A DNA stretch of 64,000 nucleotides from NCBI RefSeq assembly GCF_014645835.1, contig NZ_BMMM01000016.1, positions 62,001 to 126,000 of the forward strand, given 5' to 3'. The stretch is from Streptomyces albiflavescens. Lineage in GTDB: Bacteria > Actinomycetota > Actinomycetes > Streptomycetales > Streptomycetaceae. Each line of letters begins with the position of its first letter. Position 1 is the first letter of the stretch. Under the pieces are notes generated by a model. It was not told where the DNA came from. It saw only the letters and a program-made list of their open reading frames with translations, and did not search any database. Made by a program: the position numbers and the translations under genes. Shown here piece by piece: positions 1-7,792 of the stretch.

Positions 1-1
1 C

Positions 2-520
2 TGGCTGGGGATCGTGCTCTACGGAGTGGCGTTCACGCACTTCGACGTCCGGGAGGTGGTCCGGGGCCTCGGGGACCACTGGGTCGCGGGCGGCGCGCTC
101 GCCATCTGCGCGCTGGCCGGGGCCAAGCTCATCGCCGCGCACCACGTGAACCCGTACCTGTGGAACGACGACGACAGCAGCGCCCTGCGCGTCGTGACCG
201 TCGGGCTCCTCGTGCTCGCCTTCGCCTCCTACTGCGTCCTCGCCGTCGCGGAGCTGGGGTGGCCGCGGCCCCGCTATGACGTGCGGCGCTGGGCGACCGT
301 CTTCCCGATGGGGATGACGGCGGTGGCGACTCTGTCGGTCGCGACTGCCGTCGGCGTCTCGTGGCTCGAAGGGCCCGGGCAGGTGCTGCTGTGGATCTCG
401 GTGGCGGCGTGGCTGGCCGTCGCGGCGGGAGCGGTTCGCGTGGTGATCATGGCCGGAACACACCGCTCCTCCGGGTCGAACAGGCCGACCGGCCCGCTCA
501 GGTCCAGAGCACCGCGATGA
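2..520 (+). CDS. TDT/SLAC1-type C4-dicarboxylate/tellurite-resistance transporter, C-terminal part (truncated by window edge)
   Basis: The reading frame is open from base 2 and the true start lies outside the window, so only about 170 C-terminal residues are seen. They contain at least four hydrophobic segments (for example near LRVVTVGLLVLAFASYCVLA), ending in a short basic tail. The segment with WPRPRYDVRRWATVFPMGM resembles the late transmembrane region of the tellurite-resistance/dicarboxylate (TDT, SLAC1-like) channel family. That is recognition from memory, not a search. The last 23 bases overlap the 3' end of the convergent membrane-protein gene at 498-851. Substrate cannot be inferred. 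Confidence 0.6.
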   Translation, partial: WLGIVLYGVAFTHFDVREVVRGLGDHWVAGGALAICALAGAKLIAAHHVNPYLWNDDDSSALRVVTVGLLVLAFASYCVLAVAELGWPRPRYDVRRWATVFPMGMTAVATLSVATAVGVSWLEGPGQVLLWISVAAWLAVAAGAVRVVIMAGTHRSSGSNRPTGPLRSRAPR

Positions 521-851
521 AGATGTTCGCGGTGGTCAGCAGGCCGACGAGCCCGAAGAGGCCCTTGTCCACCTTCTCGTCGTCCCGCTTCACGTAGACG
601 AGCCCCAGGATCACGATCAGCAGGGCCAGCTTCACGCCGATCTTGATGTTGTTGACCGGGTGGTCGTCGGCCTGGTTGAGGCCGACGAGGACGACGCCCG
701 TGACCAGCATGGTCAGCGCGCCGTGCAGCATCGCCGGGACGAAGCGAGCCGTGCCCTGGCCCATCGCCTTCATCTGGGTGAAGAAGCCGCCGAGGAGCGC
801 GGCGATGCCGATGATGTGCAGGCCGACGAAGAGATGGATGAGTACGTCCAT
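498..851 (-). CDS. small four-helix integral membrane protein, unknown function
   Basis: The gene encodes 117 residues starting at ATG 851 (MDVLIHLFVGLHIIG). An upstream in-frame extension exists but has no clear membrane or ribosome-site logic. Four hydrophobic helices span most of the chain (about residues 1-25, 45-62, 70-86, 98-117), with a charged cytoplasmic-type loop KRDDEKVDK before the last. No catalytic motif is visible. It is convergent with, and overlaps by 23 bp, the transporter gene at the left edge. Similar short membrane proteins are common in Streptomyces; the function is unknown. Confidence 0.7.
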   Translation of the reverse strand: MDVLIHLFVGLHIIGIAALLGGFFTQMKAMGQGTARFVPAMLHGALTMLVTGVVLVGLNQADDHPVNNIKIGVKLALLIVILGLVYVKRDDEKVDKGLFGLVGLLTTANIFIAVLWT

Positions 852-1150
852 GAGGCCGGAGCCTAATCGGACACCCGAGTCCCTCTTGTCACCGGGCCAC
901 CCCTTGTAACCCATAGCACCGGGGCAACCCCGGTTGTCCCGGATTCGCCGCATCGGTCATCGCACTGCGTGAAGTCGGCGGCGCAGGGCGGGGATCACGG
1001 TCACATACGGTCACTGGGCGGTCCAGTGCCGCCAGTTCCGTACATGGCGTTACCGACCCCTCACTCCCAGGTTTAGCGTCCTCCACCAGGTGACCGGCTC
1101 CCCACCGCCGCCCGGGCCAGGGGCGGCCGTCGGCCACCACCGCCGAGAAG

Positions 1151-1193
1151 GTCCGGCGGCGGCCCGCTCCCCCTGTGTGGGCCGCCGCCGGAC
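1151..1193 (+). promoter_or_regulatory. perfect 15-bp hairpin in the leader of the NlpC/P60 gene
   Basis: Bases 1151-1165 and 1179-1193 are exact reverse complements (GTCCGGCGGCGGCCC and its mirror) with a 13-nt loop. The hairpin ends 55 bases before the preferred start codon, inside the region expected to be the 5' leader. It has no T-run, so it is more likely an mRNA leader structure than a terminator. NlpC/P60 hydrolase genes in Streptomyces are sometimes controlled by the c-di-AMP (ydaO) riboswitch. I do not see that riboswitch's conserved core here, so the role is open. Confidence 0.55.
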
Positions 1194-1248
1194 GTGTCAC
1201 CGCTTGACCGCGCTCCCCTCGCGGTCGTAGGGAAGGATGTGGGCCCTC

Positions 1249-2313
1249 GTGGCAGCGCACCGCAAGCCCAGTCGGCGCTCGCTCGGCGGAAACACGGCCC
1301 GCACAGCTGCCACGATCGCCCTCGCGGGCGCGGCGTCGGCGACCGGCTTCGACGGGACCGGGCACGCTGAGCCGCAGCTGTCCCCGGCGCAGGTGAAGGC
1401 CAAGGTCGACAAGTTGTACGAGGAGGCGGAGGTCGCCACCGAGAAGTACAACGGCGCCAAGGAGAAGGCCGACAAGGCGGAGGGGCGGCTCAACGCGCTG
1501 CGCGACGAGGCGGCGCGCAAGGAGGACCGGCTCAACTCGGCGCGGGACGCGCTGGGGTCGATAGCCGCGGCGCAGTACCGCAGCGGCGGCCTCGATCCCG
1601 CGCTGCAACTGGCGCTCTCCGACGATCCCGACCAGTACCTGGACGGGGCCGCGTTCGCCGAGCGGGCGGGCAGCCGACAGGCGACGGCCGTGGCGAACGT
1701 ACGCAAACAGCTGCGAGAGATCGAGCAGCTGCGCGGCGCCGCGCACGTCGAGCTCGCCTCGCTCAAGTCGCGGCAGGCCGAGCTGAAGCGGCACAAGAAG
1801 ACGATCAACGGGAAACTCGACGCGGCACGACGGCTGATGTCCGAGCTCAGCCCGGATCAGCGCGCGCAGCTCGGAGAGACCGGTGGCGCCGGCCGGCACG
1901 CCTCACGCTCCTCGGCCCGCGACCTCGGCCCGGTGTCGTCGTCCGGCACCGTCGCCGCCCCCAACTCCCGTGCGGCGGGGGCCGTCTCGTACGCCTACCA
2001 GAAGCTCGGCAGTCCCTACGTCTGGGGGGCCACAGGCCCCGACGCCTTCGACTGCTCCGGCCTCGCCCAGGCCGCGTACCGCTCCGCGGGCGTCTCCCTG
2101 CCCCGGACGACCTACGCGCAGATCAACGCCGGCCGGCGCGTCTCTCGCTCCGAACTCCTCCCCGGCGACCTGGTGTTCTTCTACTCGGGCATCAGCCATG
2201 TGGGCATCTACGTGGGCAACGGCATGATGATCCACGCGCCGAACCCGACGGCTCCGGTGCGGGTGGCTCCGATCGACGAGATGCCGTTCGCGGGAGCCAC
2301 TCGAGTGGTGTGA
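1249..2313 (+). CDS. secreted NlpC/P60 peptidoglycan endopeptidase with coiled-coil N-domain
   Basis: I prefer the GTG at 1249 because GGAAGG lies about 12 bases upstream; the ATG at 1237 sits on that site. The 354-residue product begins with a basic, hydrophobic secretion segment (ARTAATIALAGAASATG). A charged coiled coil of about 150 residues follows (KAKVDKLYEEAEVATEKYN), then a Ser-rich linker and a C-terminal NlpC/P60 domain. Catalytic Cys is in FDCSGL (about residue 269) and His in SHVGIYVGNG (about residue 317), with a later His in MIHAPNP. The family hydrolyses D-Glu-meso-DAP-type bonds in cell-wall stem peptides outside the membrane. RipA-like coiled coils regulate access to the active site. 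Confidence 0.9.
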   Translation: MAAHRKPSRRSLGGNTARTAATIALAGAASATGFDGTGHAEPQLSPAQVKAKVDKLYEEAEVATEKYNGAKEKADKAEGRLNALRDEAARKEDRLNSARDALGSIAAAQYRSGGLDPALQLALSDDPDQYLDGAAFAERAGSRQATAVANVRKQLREIEQLRGAAHVELASLKSRQAELKRHKKTINGKLDAARRLMSELSPDQRAQLGETGGAGRHASRSSARDLGPVSSSGTVAAPNSRAAGAVSYAYQKLGSPYVWGATGPDAFDCSGLAQAAYRSAGVSLPRTTYAQINAGRRVSRSELLPGDLVFFYSGISHVGIYVGNGMMIHAPNPTAPVRVAPIDEMPFAGATRVV

Positions 2314-2324
2314 CCCGGGGGTTC

Positions 2325-2606
2325 TCAGTGGAGGTCTCGCAGCGCGTCGCCGATCGCGGTCACTCCCTCGGCGATGGCCGTGGCGGGGGACGCGGCATAG
2401 CCGAGGAGCAGACCGGGCGGGCCCGGGCGGTGGCGGTGCCACGAGAGCGGGTGGGCCTTGACGCCGCGGGCGAGGGAGGCGGCGGCGAGGTCGGTGTCCG
2501 TCCATGTGGGCGGTCGGCCTCCCGCGAAGGTGATCAGCAGGTGGAGTCCCGCCGCGGCGCCGTGCACGACGGCGCCCGGCAGGTGGTCGCGGATCGCCGT
2601 GATCAT
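2325..2606 (-). pseudogene. C-terminal remnant of a MocR/PdxR-type (GntR-aminotransferase fusion) regulator
   Basis: About 93 residues remain, from TAIRDHLPGAVVHGAAAGLH to a proper TGA stop at 2325. The pattern (GLHLLITFAGG, then LARGVKAHPLSWHR, then GLLLGYA, then IAEGVTAIGDALR) matches the extreme C-terminus of the aminotransferase-like domain of MocR regulators, which are normally about 450-500 residues. The winged-helix DNA-binding domain and the PLP-lysine region are absent. Homology stops abruptly near 2606, where a methyltransferase tail on the other strand begins, so this is a deletion remnant rather than a functional gene. Confidence 0.7.
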
Positions 2607-2608
2607 GG

Positions 2609-2764
2609 CGTCGCGGCGGCGCCGGTGGCGTCTCCGCGGGCCTGATGACCCCGTCGGACTGGGCGCGGGGCATCGCGGACCTGCACCGCACGGCCACCGC
2701 CGACGGCACCTTCCACTACACGTTCTTCAAGGCCCTCGCGGTGAACCCCAGTGCCGTCGGCTAG
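2609..2764 (+). pseudogene. C-terminal tail of a SAM-dependent methyltransferase-like gene (remnant)
   Basis: An in-frame stretch reads GLMTPSDWARGIADLHRTA, then DGTFHYTFFKALAV, and stops at TAG 2762-2764. This looks like the last 45 or so residues of a class I SAM-dependent methyltransferase, in which a conserved 'DGTFHYTFFKA' tail is typical (from memory). No SAM-binding motif, start codon or ribosome site precedes it. The TAG overlaps the CTA stop of the convergent response-regulator gene. It abuts the MocR remnant, implying one deletion joined the tails of two genes. Confidence 0.6.
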
Positions 2765-3549
2765 ACCAGCCGCCGTGCCGTCGCCCAGCGCGTCAGCTCG
2801 TGGCGGTTGGAGAGCTGGAGCTTCCTCAGTACCGCCGAGACATGGGACTCGACCGTCTTGACGGAGATGAACAGCTGCTTGGCGATCTCCTTGTACGCGT
2901 AGCCACGGGCGATGAGGCGGAGGACCTCGCGCTCGCGCTGGGTGAGGCGGTCGAGGTCCTCGTCGACGGGCGGGGCGTCGGTGGAGGCGAAGGCGTCGAG
3001 GACGAAGCCCGCCAGGCGCGGGGAGAAGACGGCGTCGCCTTCCTGGACGCGGAAGATGGAGTTGACGAGGTCCGTGCCGGTGATCGTCTTGGTGACGTAG
3101 CCGCGCGCACCGCCTCGGATCACGCCGATCACGTCCTCCGCCGCGTCCGAAACGGACAGCGCGAGGAAGCGGACGGGCTGCTCGGCGTCGGCCATCAACG
3201 GGGCGCAGCGGCGCAGGACTTCGACCCCGCCGCCGCCCGGGAGGTGCACGTCGAGCAGGACGACCTCGGGGCGGGTCGCGGTGATGACCGTGACCGCCTG
3301 GTCGACGTCCGCGGCCTCGCCGACGACCTCCACGCCGGTCTGCGCGGTCTGCCCGATCTCGGCCTGCACGCCTGTACGGAACATCCGGTGGTCGTCGACG
3401 AGCACGACCCGCACACGACGCCCGGCACCCGCACCGGCGGCGGCCGCACCGGCCGCACCGGCCGTCTCCGCGGCCTCTCCGGATGCGGCGGCCGAAGGGG
3501 TCTCCTCAGCAGAACTGCCGGACTCCACAGGCCCGTTCGCGTCGCTCAT
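2761..3549 (-). CDS. LuxR/NarL-family response regulator partnered with the PspC-domain kinase
   Basis: The 262-residue protein has an Ala/Gly-rich 44-residue N-terminal extension before the receiver domain. The receiver has the acidic pair VDDH at about 51-54, phospho-acceptor Asp about 100 in VVLLDVHLPG, and switch Ser/Thr in ALSVSD. A C-terminal LuxR helix-turn-helix (LTQREREVLRLIARGYAYKE, then KTVESHVSAVLRKL) binds DNA. Its ATG overlaps the kinase TGA by 4 bp (ATGA at 3546-3549), so the two are translationally coupled. The low-complexity N-terminus may be dispensable, but no later ATG precedes the receiver. Confidence 0.92.
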   Translation of the reverse strand: MSDANGPVESGSSAEETPSAAASGEAAETAGAAGAAAAGAGAGRRVRVVLVDDHRMFRTGVQAEIGQTAQTGVEVVGEAADVDQAVTVITATRPEVVLLDVHLPGGGGVEVLRRCAPLMADAEQPVRFLALSVSDAAEDVIGVIRGGARGYVTKTITGTDLVNSIFRVQEGDAVFSPRLAGFVLDAFASTDAPPVDEDLDRLTQREREVLRLIARGYAYKEIAKQLFISVKTVESHVSAVLRKLQLSNRHELTRWATARRLV

Positions 3550-4835
3550 GACGTCTTCTCCGCCCTCTCCATCTCCAGCTCGACCTCCGTGCCGCCGTCC
3601 GGCACCGCGCGCAGTCGCGCCGTACCGCCGTTGCGCTCCATGCGGCCGATGATCGATTCTCTAACGCCCATGCGGTCGGCGGGTATCGCGTCGAGGTCGA
3701 AGCCGGGGCCGCGGTCACGGACGGACACGAAGACCGTCCTGCCCTCGACTTCGGCGTAGACCTGCACCGCGCCGCCCTCGCCACCGTACTTGGCCGCGTT
3801 CACCATCGCTTCCCGCGCGGCCTGCATCTGTGCGGTCAGGCCCTCGTCGAGCGGGCAGTCGCCGACGACCACGACCTCGATCGGGACGCCGTGCTTGTCC
3901 TCGACCTCGGCGGCATGGCGTCGGACCGCCTCGGCGAGGGTGTCGGGCTCGTCGGCCTCGTCCTTCCCGGTCCCCTCCGGCTTGTAGAGCCAGGCGCGCA
4001 GGTCTCGCTCCTGGGCACGGGCGAGCCGTCGTACCTCGTTGCCATTGTCCGCGTTGCGCTGGATCAGCGTCAGGGTGTGCAGCACGGAGTCGTGGACATG
4101 GGCGGCGACCTCGGCCCGCTCCTGGGCGCGGATGCGCATCAGGCGCTCCTCGGAGAGGTCCTGGGTCATACGGACGAGATAGGGGCCGGAGAGCAGCGCT
4201 ATACCGACGAGGACCGCAAGGGCGGCCTGGAGGACCGAGCCGAGGTGGGCGGCCGAGCCCTGGAGGACGAATATTCCGGAGACTCCGGCCGTGACCAGCA
4301 GGACGCCCGCCGCGGAACGCAGCAGCGTGAGCGTACGGCGGCGGCGGCCCACCTCCACCCAGCGGGCCCGCCGCGCGTTGTCCGCCTGGCGCCAGACCAG
4401 GGCGACGCCCGCGCCGACGAGGACCGTCGGCCACAGATATGCCTTGGCTCCTCCGCCGAGATTCACATTGCCGACGAAGACCATGGCCACGACGACCATG
4501 AGGAGCAGGGCCACGATCTGGCCCCTGTCCGGCTTGCGGGCCACCAGTCTGCGGCGGCCGTCCGGGGCGGTCTCGGTGCTGAAGGCCGGCGTACGCCCGG
4601 AACCGACGCCACCGACGCCGAGCGGCACGAAGAACCAGAACGCGGCATACAGCAGCGCCCCCAGCCCGTCCGCCATGAACAGTCCGACGAACACCAGCCG
4701 CACCCAGATCACGGGCAGCCCGAGATGCCCGGCGAGCCCTCGCGCCACGCCCCCGAGCCAGCGTCCGTCGCTGCTGCGGTAGAGCTTGCGCGTGGGCCGC
4801 GGGTCGTCGAGGGGCAGGGCTGCGGCTTCCGGCAT
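3546..4835 (-). CDS. PspC-domain sensor histidine kinase (HisKA_3 type)
   Basis: I start at ATG 4835 (MPEAAALPLDD), 12 codons inside the longest frame, giving 429 residues. An N-terminal PspC domain (about 16-75, with LYRSSDGRWLGGVARGLA and a membrane helix) is followed by further transmembrane helices (about 107-125, 134-148, 174-191, 203-223). The dimerisation helix carries phospho-acceptor His about 248 in AAHVHDSVLHTL. The HATPase domain shows the N-box EAMVNAAKYG, then DRGPGFD and GVRESIIGRM. The arrangement resembles LiaS/PspC-type envelope-stress kinases. It is divergent from another PspC protein (5145-6551), with a minisatellite between them. Confidence 0.93.
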   Translation of the reverse strand: MPEAAALPLDDPRPTRKLYRSSDGRWLGGVARGLAGHLGLPVIWVRLVFVGLFMADGLGALLYAAFWFFVPLGVGGVGSGRTPAFSTETAPDGRRRLVARKPDRGQIVALLLMVVVAMVFVGNVNLGGGAKAYLWPTVLVGAGVALVWRQADNARRARWVEVGRRRRTLTLLRSAAGVLLVTAGVSGIFVLQGSAAHLGSVLQAALAVLVGIALLSGPYLVRMTQDLSEERLMRIRAQERAEVAAHVHDSVLHTLTLIQRNADNGNEVRRLARAQERDLRAWLYKPEGTGKDEADEPDTLAEAVRRHAAEVEDKHGVPIEVVVVGDCPLDEGLTAQMQAAREAMVNAAKYGGEGGAVQVYAEVEGRTVFVSVRDRGPGFDLDAIPADRMGVRESIIGRMERNGGTARLRAVPDGGTEVELEMERAEKTS

Positions 4836-4916
4836 GCCATCGATGTTCACACGCCTGGCCGACGCGGGCATCAGGGTCGACCCCCTAGACGCCCCTGATC
4901 TTCGGAAAACCGTCGC

Positions 4917-5046
4917 TCGATGCTCGGAGAACCATCGACCGACGTCTCGGGGGACCCTTGATCGACGTCTCGGGAAACCCTTGATCGATCCTCGGAAGCC
5001 GGTGATCGGTCCTCGGGAAACCGGTGATCGGTCCTCGGGAAACCGG
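4917..5046. repeat. degenerate ~22-bp minisatellite between the divergent PspC genes
   Basis: Six adjacent units run head to tail at about 4917, 4935, 4959, 4982, 5003 and 5025, with unit lengths 18, 24, 23, 21, 22 and 22. The last two are identical (TGATCGGTCCTCGGGAAACC plus GG). Earlier units drift progressively. A seventh partial unit starts at 5047. The array occupies the middle of the 309-bp intergenic region and so lies within the shared promoter region of the kinase operon and the PspC gene. Repeated GATCG/CTCGG cores could be multiple binding sites for the response regulator, but this is inference. Confidence 0.85.
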
Positions 5047-5144
5047 TGATCGAAGTCCCCTCGGCCCCTGTCAGGGCCGATATCAGGGTTCGGCCAGGGT
5101 CATCCCGACTGCCGTCTCGCCTCCTCGCCCGTCACCATGGACGC

Positions 5145-6551
5145 ATGACAGATCAGCAGCACGCGGCCGCGGAGCCGGACCCCGGCCACGGCCCGGGCGC
5201 CCCGCCGCCGGGCACCGGGCCGCCCGTGCCGGTCCCCGCCAAGGGTGAGGAGCCGCGCGCGCACGAGGATCCGGCCGCGCCCGAGGTCCCGCGCAAGTTC
5301 CGGCGCGACCACCGGCAGAAGATGCTGGGCGGGGTGTGCGCCGGTCTCGGCCGGCACTGCGACATGGACCCGGTGATCTTCCGGATCGTGCTCGCGGTGC
5401 TCTCCGCGACCGGCGGCATCGGCCTCATCTTCTACGGCTTCGTGTGGCTGTTCGTCCCGTACGACGACGAGGAGGAGAACGAGGTACGCAAGCTGCTCAC
5501 CGGCCGCGTGGACGGCCAGGCACTGGCAGCCGTGCTCTTCGCGCTGGTCGGCTGCGGAGTGTTCCTCTCCATGCTCAAGAACGGCGGGGTGCTGACCTTC
5601 GCCGTCGTCCTCTCCCTCCTCCTGGCCGGCGCGGGGTACTGGTCGCAGCAGCGCGGGGCCCCCGACCCCGACCCGCTCGCCGCCCAGGCCGTCGCCGACG
5701 CCCCGCCCGAGGCGCAGGCACCGCCCGTGCCCGCCTCCTACCCCTCCTGGTGGCGCGACCCGATCGTCAAGGACGGATCGCACGTGGGCGGCACCGGCTA
5801 TCTGTGGGGACCCGAGGACGCTCGGGACCGGGACGTCGCGGCGGCGATCGACATCGCCCGCGGCACGACGCGACAGGACATACGCGACCTGCGCGCGCCG
5901 CGGCAGCCAAAGCCGCGCGGTCCCCGCTGGATCGGCGGCTGGGTCTTCCTGCTCGCGCTCCTGGCGGGAGGCCTCGGCACCGGCCTCACCTGGCACGACC
6001 ACGCGCTCGGCACCAGTCTGCAGACGGGCCTGGCCTGCGCGCTGATCGTGCTCGGCCTCGGCATAGCCATCAGCGCCTTCCTCGGACGTACGGGCGCGGG
6101 ATCGATCTTCCTCGCGGTGCTCACGGCGGCCCTGCTGGCCGCCTCCGCGGCGCTCCCCAAGGACATCAGCACGCACTGGATACGAAAGGACTGGACACCC
6201 ACTGCCACCGCCCAGCTCCAGAAGAAATACGACCTCGGCACGGGCGTCGGCACTCTGGACCTCACCCATATCGACCTGGCCAAGGGCCAGACGGTGACGA
6301 CGAGCGCCGAAGTGGGCGTGGGCCGGCTCAAGGTCGTCATCCCCAAGGACGCGACCGTGAAGTTGAACGTGGACGTCGGCGTCGGAGACATCCAGCTGCC
6401 GGGCGACGACAAGAAGGACGTGGACGTGGAGCCGGGCAAGTCCAAGCAGGTGACGCTGTCACCCACGACCGACGAGAAGAACGGCGGCACGCTCGATCTC
6501 GACCTGCATGTGGGCGTGGGGCAGGCGGAGGTGGCCCGTGCTACGTCATGA
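5145..6551 (+). CDS. PspC-domain multi-pass membrane protein with C-terminal beta-repeat domain
   Basis: I choose ATG 5145 (MTDQQHAAAEPD); the longer frame upstream runs into the minisatellite. The product is 468 residues. A Pro/Ala-rich cytoplasmic N-terminus leads into a PspC domain (about 47-108, KFRRDHRQKMLGGVCAGLGR, with a helix near GLIFYGFVWLFVPY). More transmembrane helices follow near 120-165, and near 265-345. The C-terminal ~110 residues are a soluble, repetitive DUF2154/LiaF-like beta segment (VGVGRLKVVIPKD, VGVGDIQLPGDD, VGVGQAEVA), which resembles the output end of LiaF proteins. With the divergent two-component system this suggests sensing of membrane or cell-wall stress. Confidence 0.88.
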   Translation: MTDQQHAAAEPDPGHGPGAPPPGTGPPVPVPAKGEEPRAHEDPAAPEVPRKFRRDHRQKMLGGVCAGLGRHCDMDPVIFRIVLAVLSATGGIGLIFYGFVWLFVPYDDEEENEVRKLLTGRVDGQALAAVLFALVGCGVFLSMLKNGGVLTFAVVLSLLLAGAGYWSQQRGAPDPDPLAAQAVADAPPEAQAPPVPASYPSWWRDPIVKDGSHVGGTGYLWGPEDARDRDVAAAIDIARGTTRQDIRDLRAPRQPKPRGPRWIGGWVFLLALLAGGLGTGLTWHDHALGTSLQTGLACALIVLGLGIAISAFLGRTGAGSIFLAVLTAALLAASAALPKDISTHWIRKDWTPTATAQLQKKYDLGTGVGTLDLTHIDLAKGQTVTTSAEVGVGRLKVVIPKDATVKLNVDVGVGDIQLPGDDKKDVDVEPGKSKQVTLSPTTDEKNGGTLDLDLHVGVGQAEVARATS

Positions 6552-6759
6552 GTTCCAGCCGGGAAAGCTGGTCGCGGGGTTCTTCCTCACCGTCGCGGGC
6601 GTCGTCTACGCCGGTGACGCGGGGGGCGCCTGGGAGACCCCTTGGTTCGCGGTGATCCCCGTCGTCACGGGCGGCCTCTGCCTGGCCGGCGCGGTCGCCG
6701 TTCTGACCCACGGCGTGCGCAGACGCCGCGCCGAACCCAGGCAGCCGGACAGGCTCTAG
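6538..6759 (+). CDS. small two-helix membrane protein translationally coupled to the PspC gene
   Basis: The likely start is GTG 6538 (VLRHEFQPGKLVAGFFL), which overlaps the end of the PspC gene by 14 bp, indicating coupling. The 73-residue product has two hydrophobic helices (GKLVAGFFLTVAGVVYAG and FAVIPVVTGGLCLAGAVAVL) and a basic tail RRRRAEPRQ. The TAG stop at 6757-6759 lies inside the left arm of an inverted-repeat element, so the final residues may have been set by that insertion. Function is unknown; the context suggests an accessory of the PspC stress system. Confidence 0.75.
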   Translation: MLRHEFQPGKLVAGFFLTVAGVVYAGDAGGAWETPWFAVIPVVTGGLCLAGAVAVLTHGVRRRRAEPRQPDRL

Positions 6760-6934
6760 GGCCTGTCGTCACATTCCCGTCTGCCCCGCGACGCCTGGCA
6801 CGCACTCTCGCCGCACCGGGCGAAAGCCCAAGTACGTCCAGTACGAGGACTTCCGCCCGGCACGCCGAGAGCACGCACCAGACGCCGCGGGGCCGCCCTT
6901 CGGGCGACGACGGGAATGTGACGACAGGCCCTAG
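6756..6934. mobile_element. 179-bp MITE-like palindromic element with 26-bp perfect terminal inverted repeats
   Basis: Bases 6756-6781 (CTAGGGCCTGTCGTCACATT and on) and 6909-6934 are exact reverse complements over 26 bp. Inside them, imperfect complementarity continues toward a centre near 6845 (CCCCGCGACGCCTGG against CCAGACGCCGCGGGG, and CACTCTCGCCGCACCGGGCG against its partner). The element has no coding capacity. The outer CTAG of each end supplies the TAG stop codon of a flanking convergent gene (6757-6759 on plus, 6931-6933 on minus). Fragments of the same family occur at 10478 and 36696, and a related end at 49538. Confidence 0.8.
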
Positions 6935-7461
6935 CGATACGCCCCGGCGCGTTGCCTGCGCCGGGCTCGCAGGGCCGCGTCCACGGAGAAGACGGAAGCA
7001 CCCGCGAGAACGAGAGGAATCCAGGCCATCAGGTAGGCGAGATCGTTGCCGTAGTAGTACGGGTCGGACGCCCAGCTCACCGTCAGCCACAGGCTGAGGG
7101 AGATGAGGGCTCCGCCCAACGCGGCGAGGCGGGCCAGCAGGCCGATCAAAGTGCCGATGCCGACGGCCAGTTCACCGAAGGCGATGGCGTAGCCGAAGCC
7201 GACGGGGTTCTTGAGGGACAGGTCGACCAGGGCCGGGATGGCCGAGGAGCCACGCACGGTGCGCATCATCTCCCCGATCGAGCCCGCGCCGGAGCCCTTC
7301 ATGAAGGCGCTGTCGGTGAGTTTGTCGAGGCCGGCGTAGATGAAGGTGACACCGAGGAAGACCCGTAGAGGCAACAGGGCGTAACGGCTGGCGGTGTCCC
7401 GCCAGTCACGCCTCTCGTCGAGATAGGGGGTTTGGGTGTCCGTCCGCATACCGTGAGTCAT
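6931..7461 (-). CDS. DoxX-family membrane protein
   Basis: I start at ATG 7461 (MTHGMRTD); a second ATG four codons on is possible. The 176-residue product shows the DoxX pattern: RVFLGVTFIYAGLDKLTD in helix 1, then IPALVDLSLKNPVGFGYAIAFGELAVGIG, then two further helices ending DLAYLMAWIPLVLAGASVFSV and a basic tail. DoxX proteins are four-helix membrane proteins. Actinobacterial members are linked to oxidative-stress complexes and quinone-related functions. The stop codon TAG is provided by the inverted-repeat element immediately downstream. The upstream region (7462 to about 8025) has no gene. Confidence 0.88.
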   Translation of the reverse strand: MTHGMRTDTQTPYLDERRDWRDTASRYALLPLRVFLGVTFIYAGLDKLTDSAFMKGSGAGSIGEMMRTVRGSSAIPALVDLSLKNPVGFGYAIAFGELAVGIGTLIGLLARLAALGGALISLSLWLTVSWASDPYYYGNDLAYLMAWIPLVLAGASVFSVDAALRARRRQRAGAYR

Positions 7462-7792
7462 CGCTCTCCGCCGCCTCTCGCCCACGTGCCGTTGACCCCT
7501 CAAACAGACCATACGTACGAGAGCAGGTTCCGGCTCAATCCCCGGGAGCCCATTTTCTTGCCTTCACCCACACGACCCCACCTTGACCACTACCCCGCAC
7601 CGGCACCACCAACCACAGCGTTCCTCGCCCCCGCCCCTACCTTTCCCGTACCCGGGGGCTGCACCGGCACCCGCTCAGGTGGGACGCACCCGCGGACGCC
7701 TATGCGCGTCCCGGATCCGCAGTCGCGGACGCACGTTTCCGGCCGGAAGGAGGCCGCAATTCCCACGCACCCGCAGTCGCCGACGCACGGAA

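Noticed and set aside
1000..1236. c-di-AMP (ydaO) riboswitch before the NlpC/P60 gene
   Set aside because: The known conserved core could not be found; only a simple hairpin is visible.
4917..5046. Possible CRISPR array
   Set aside because: Units are directly adjacent with no unique spacers and they decay gradually; it is a minisatellite.
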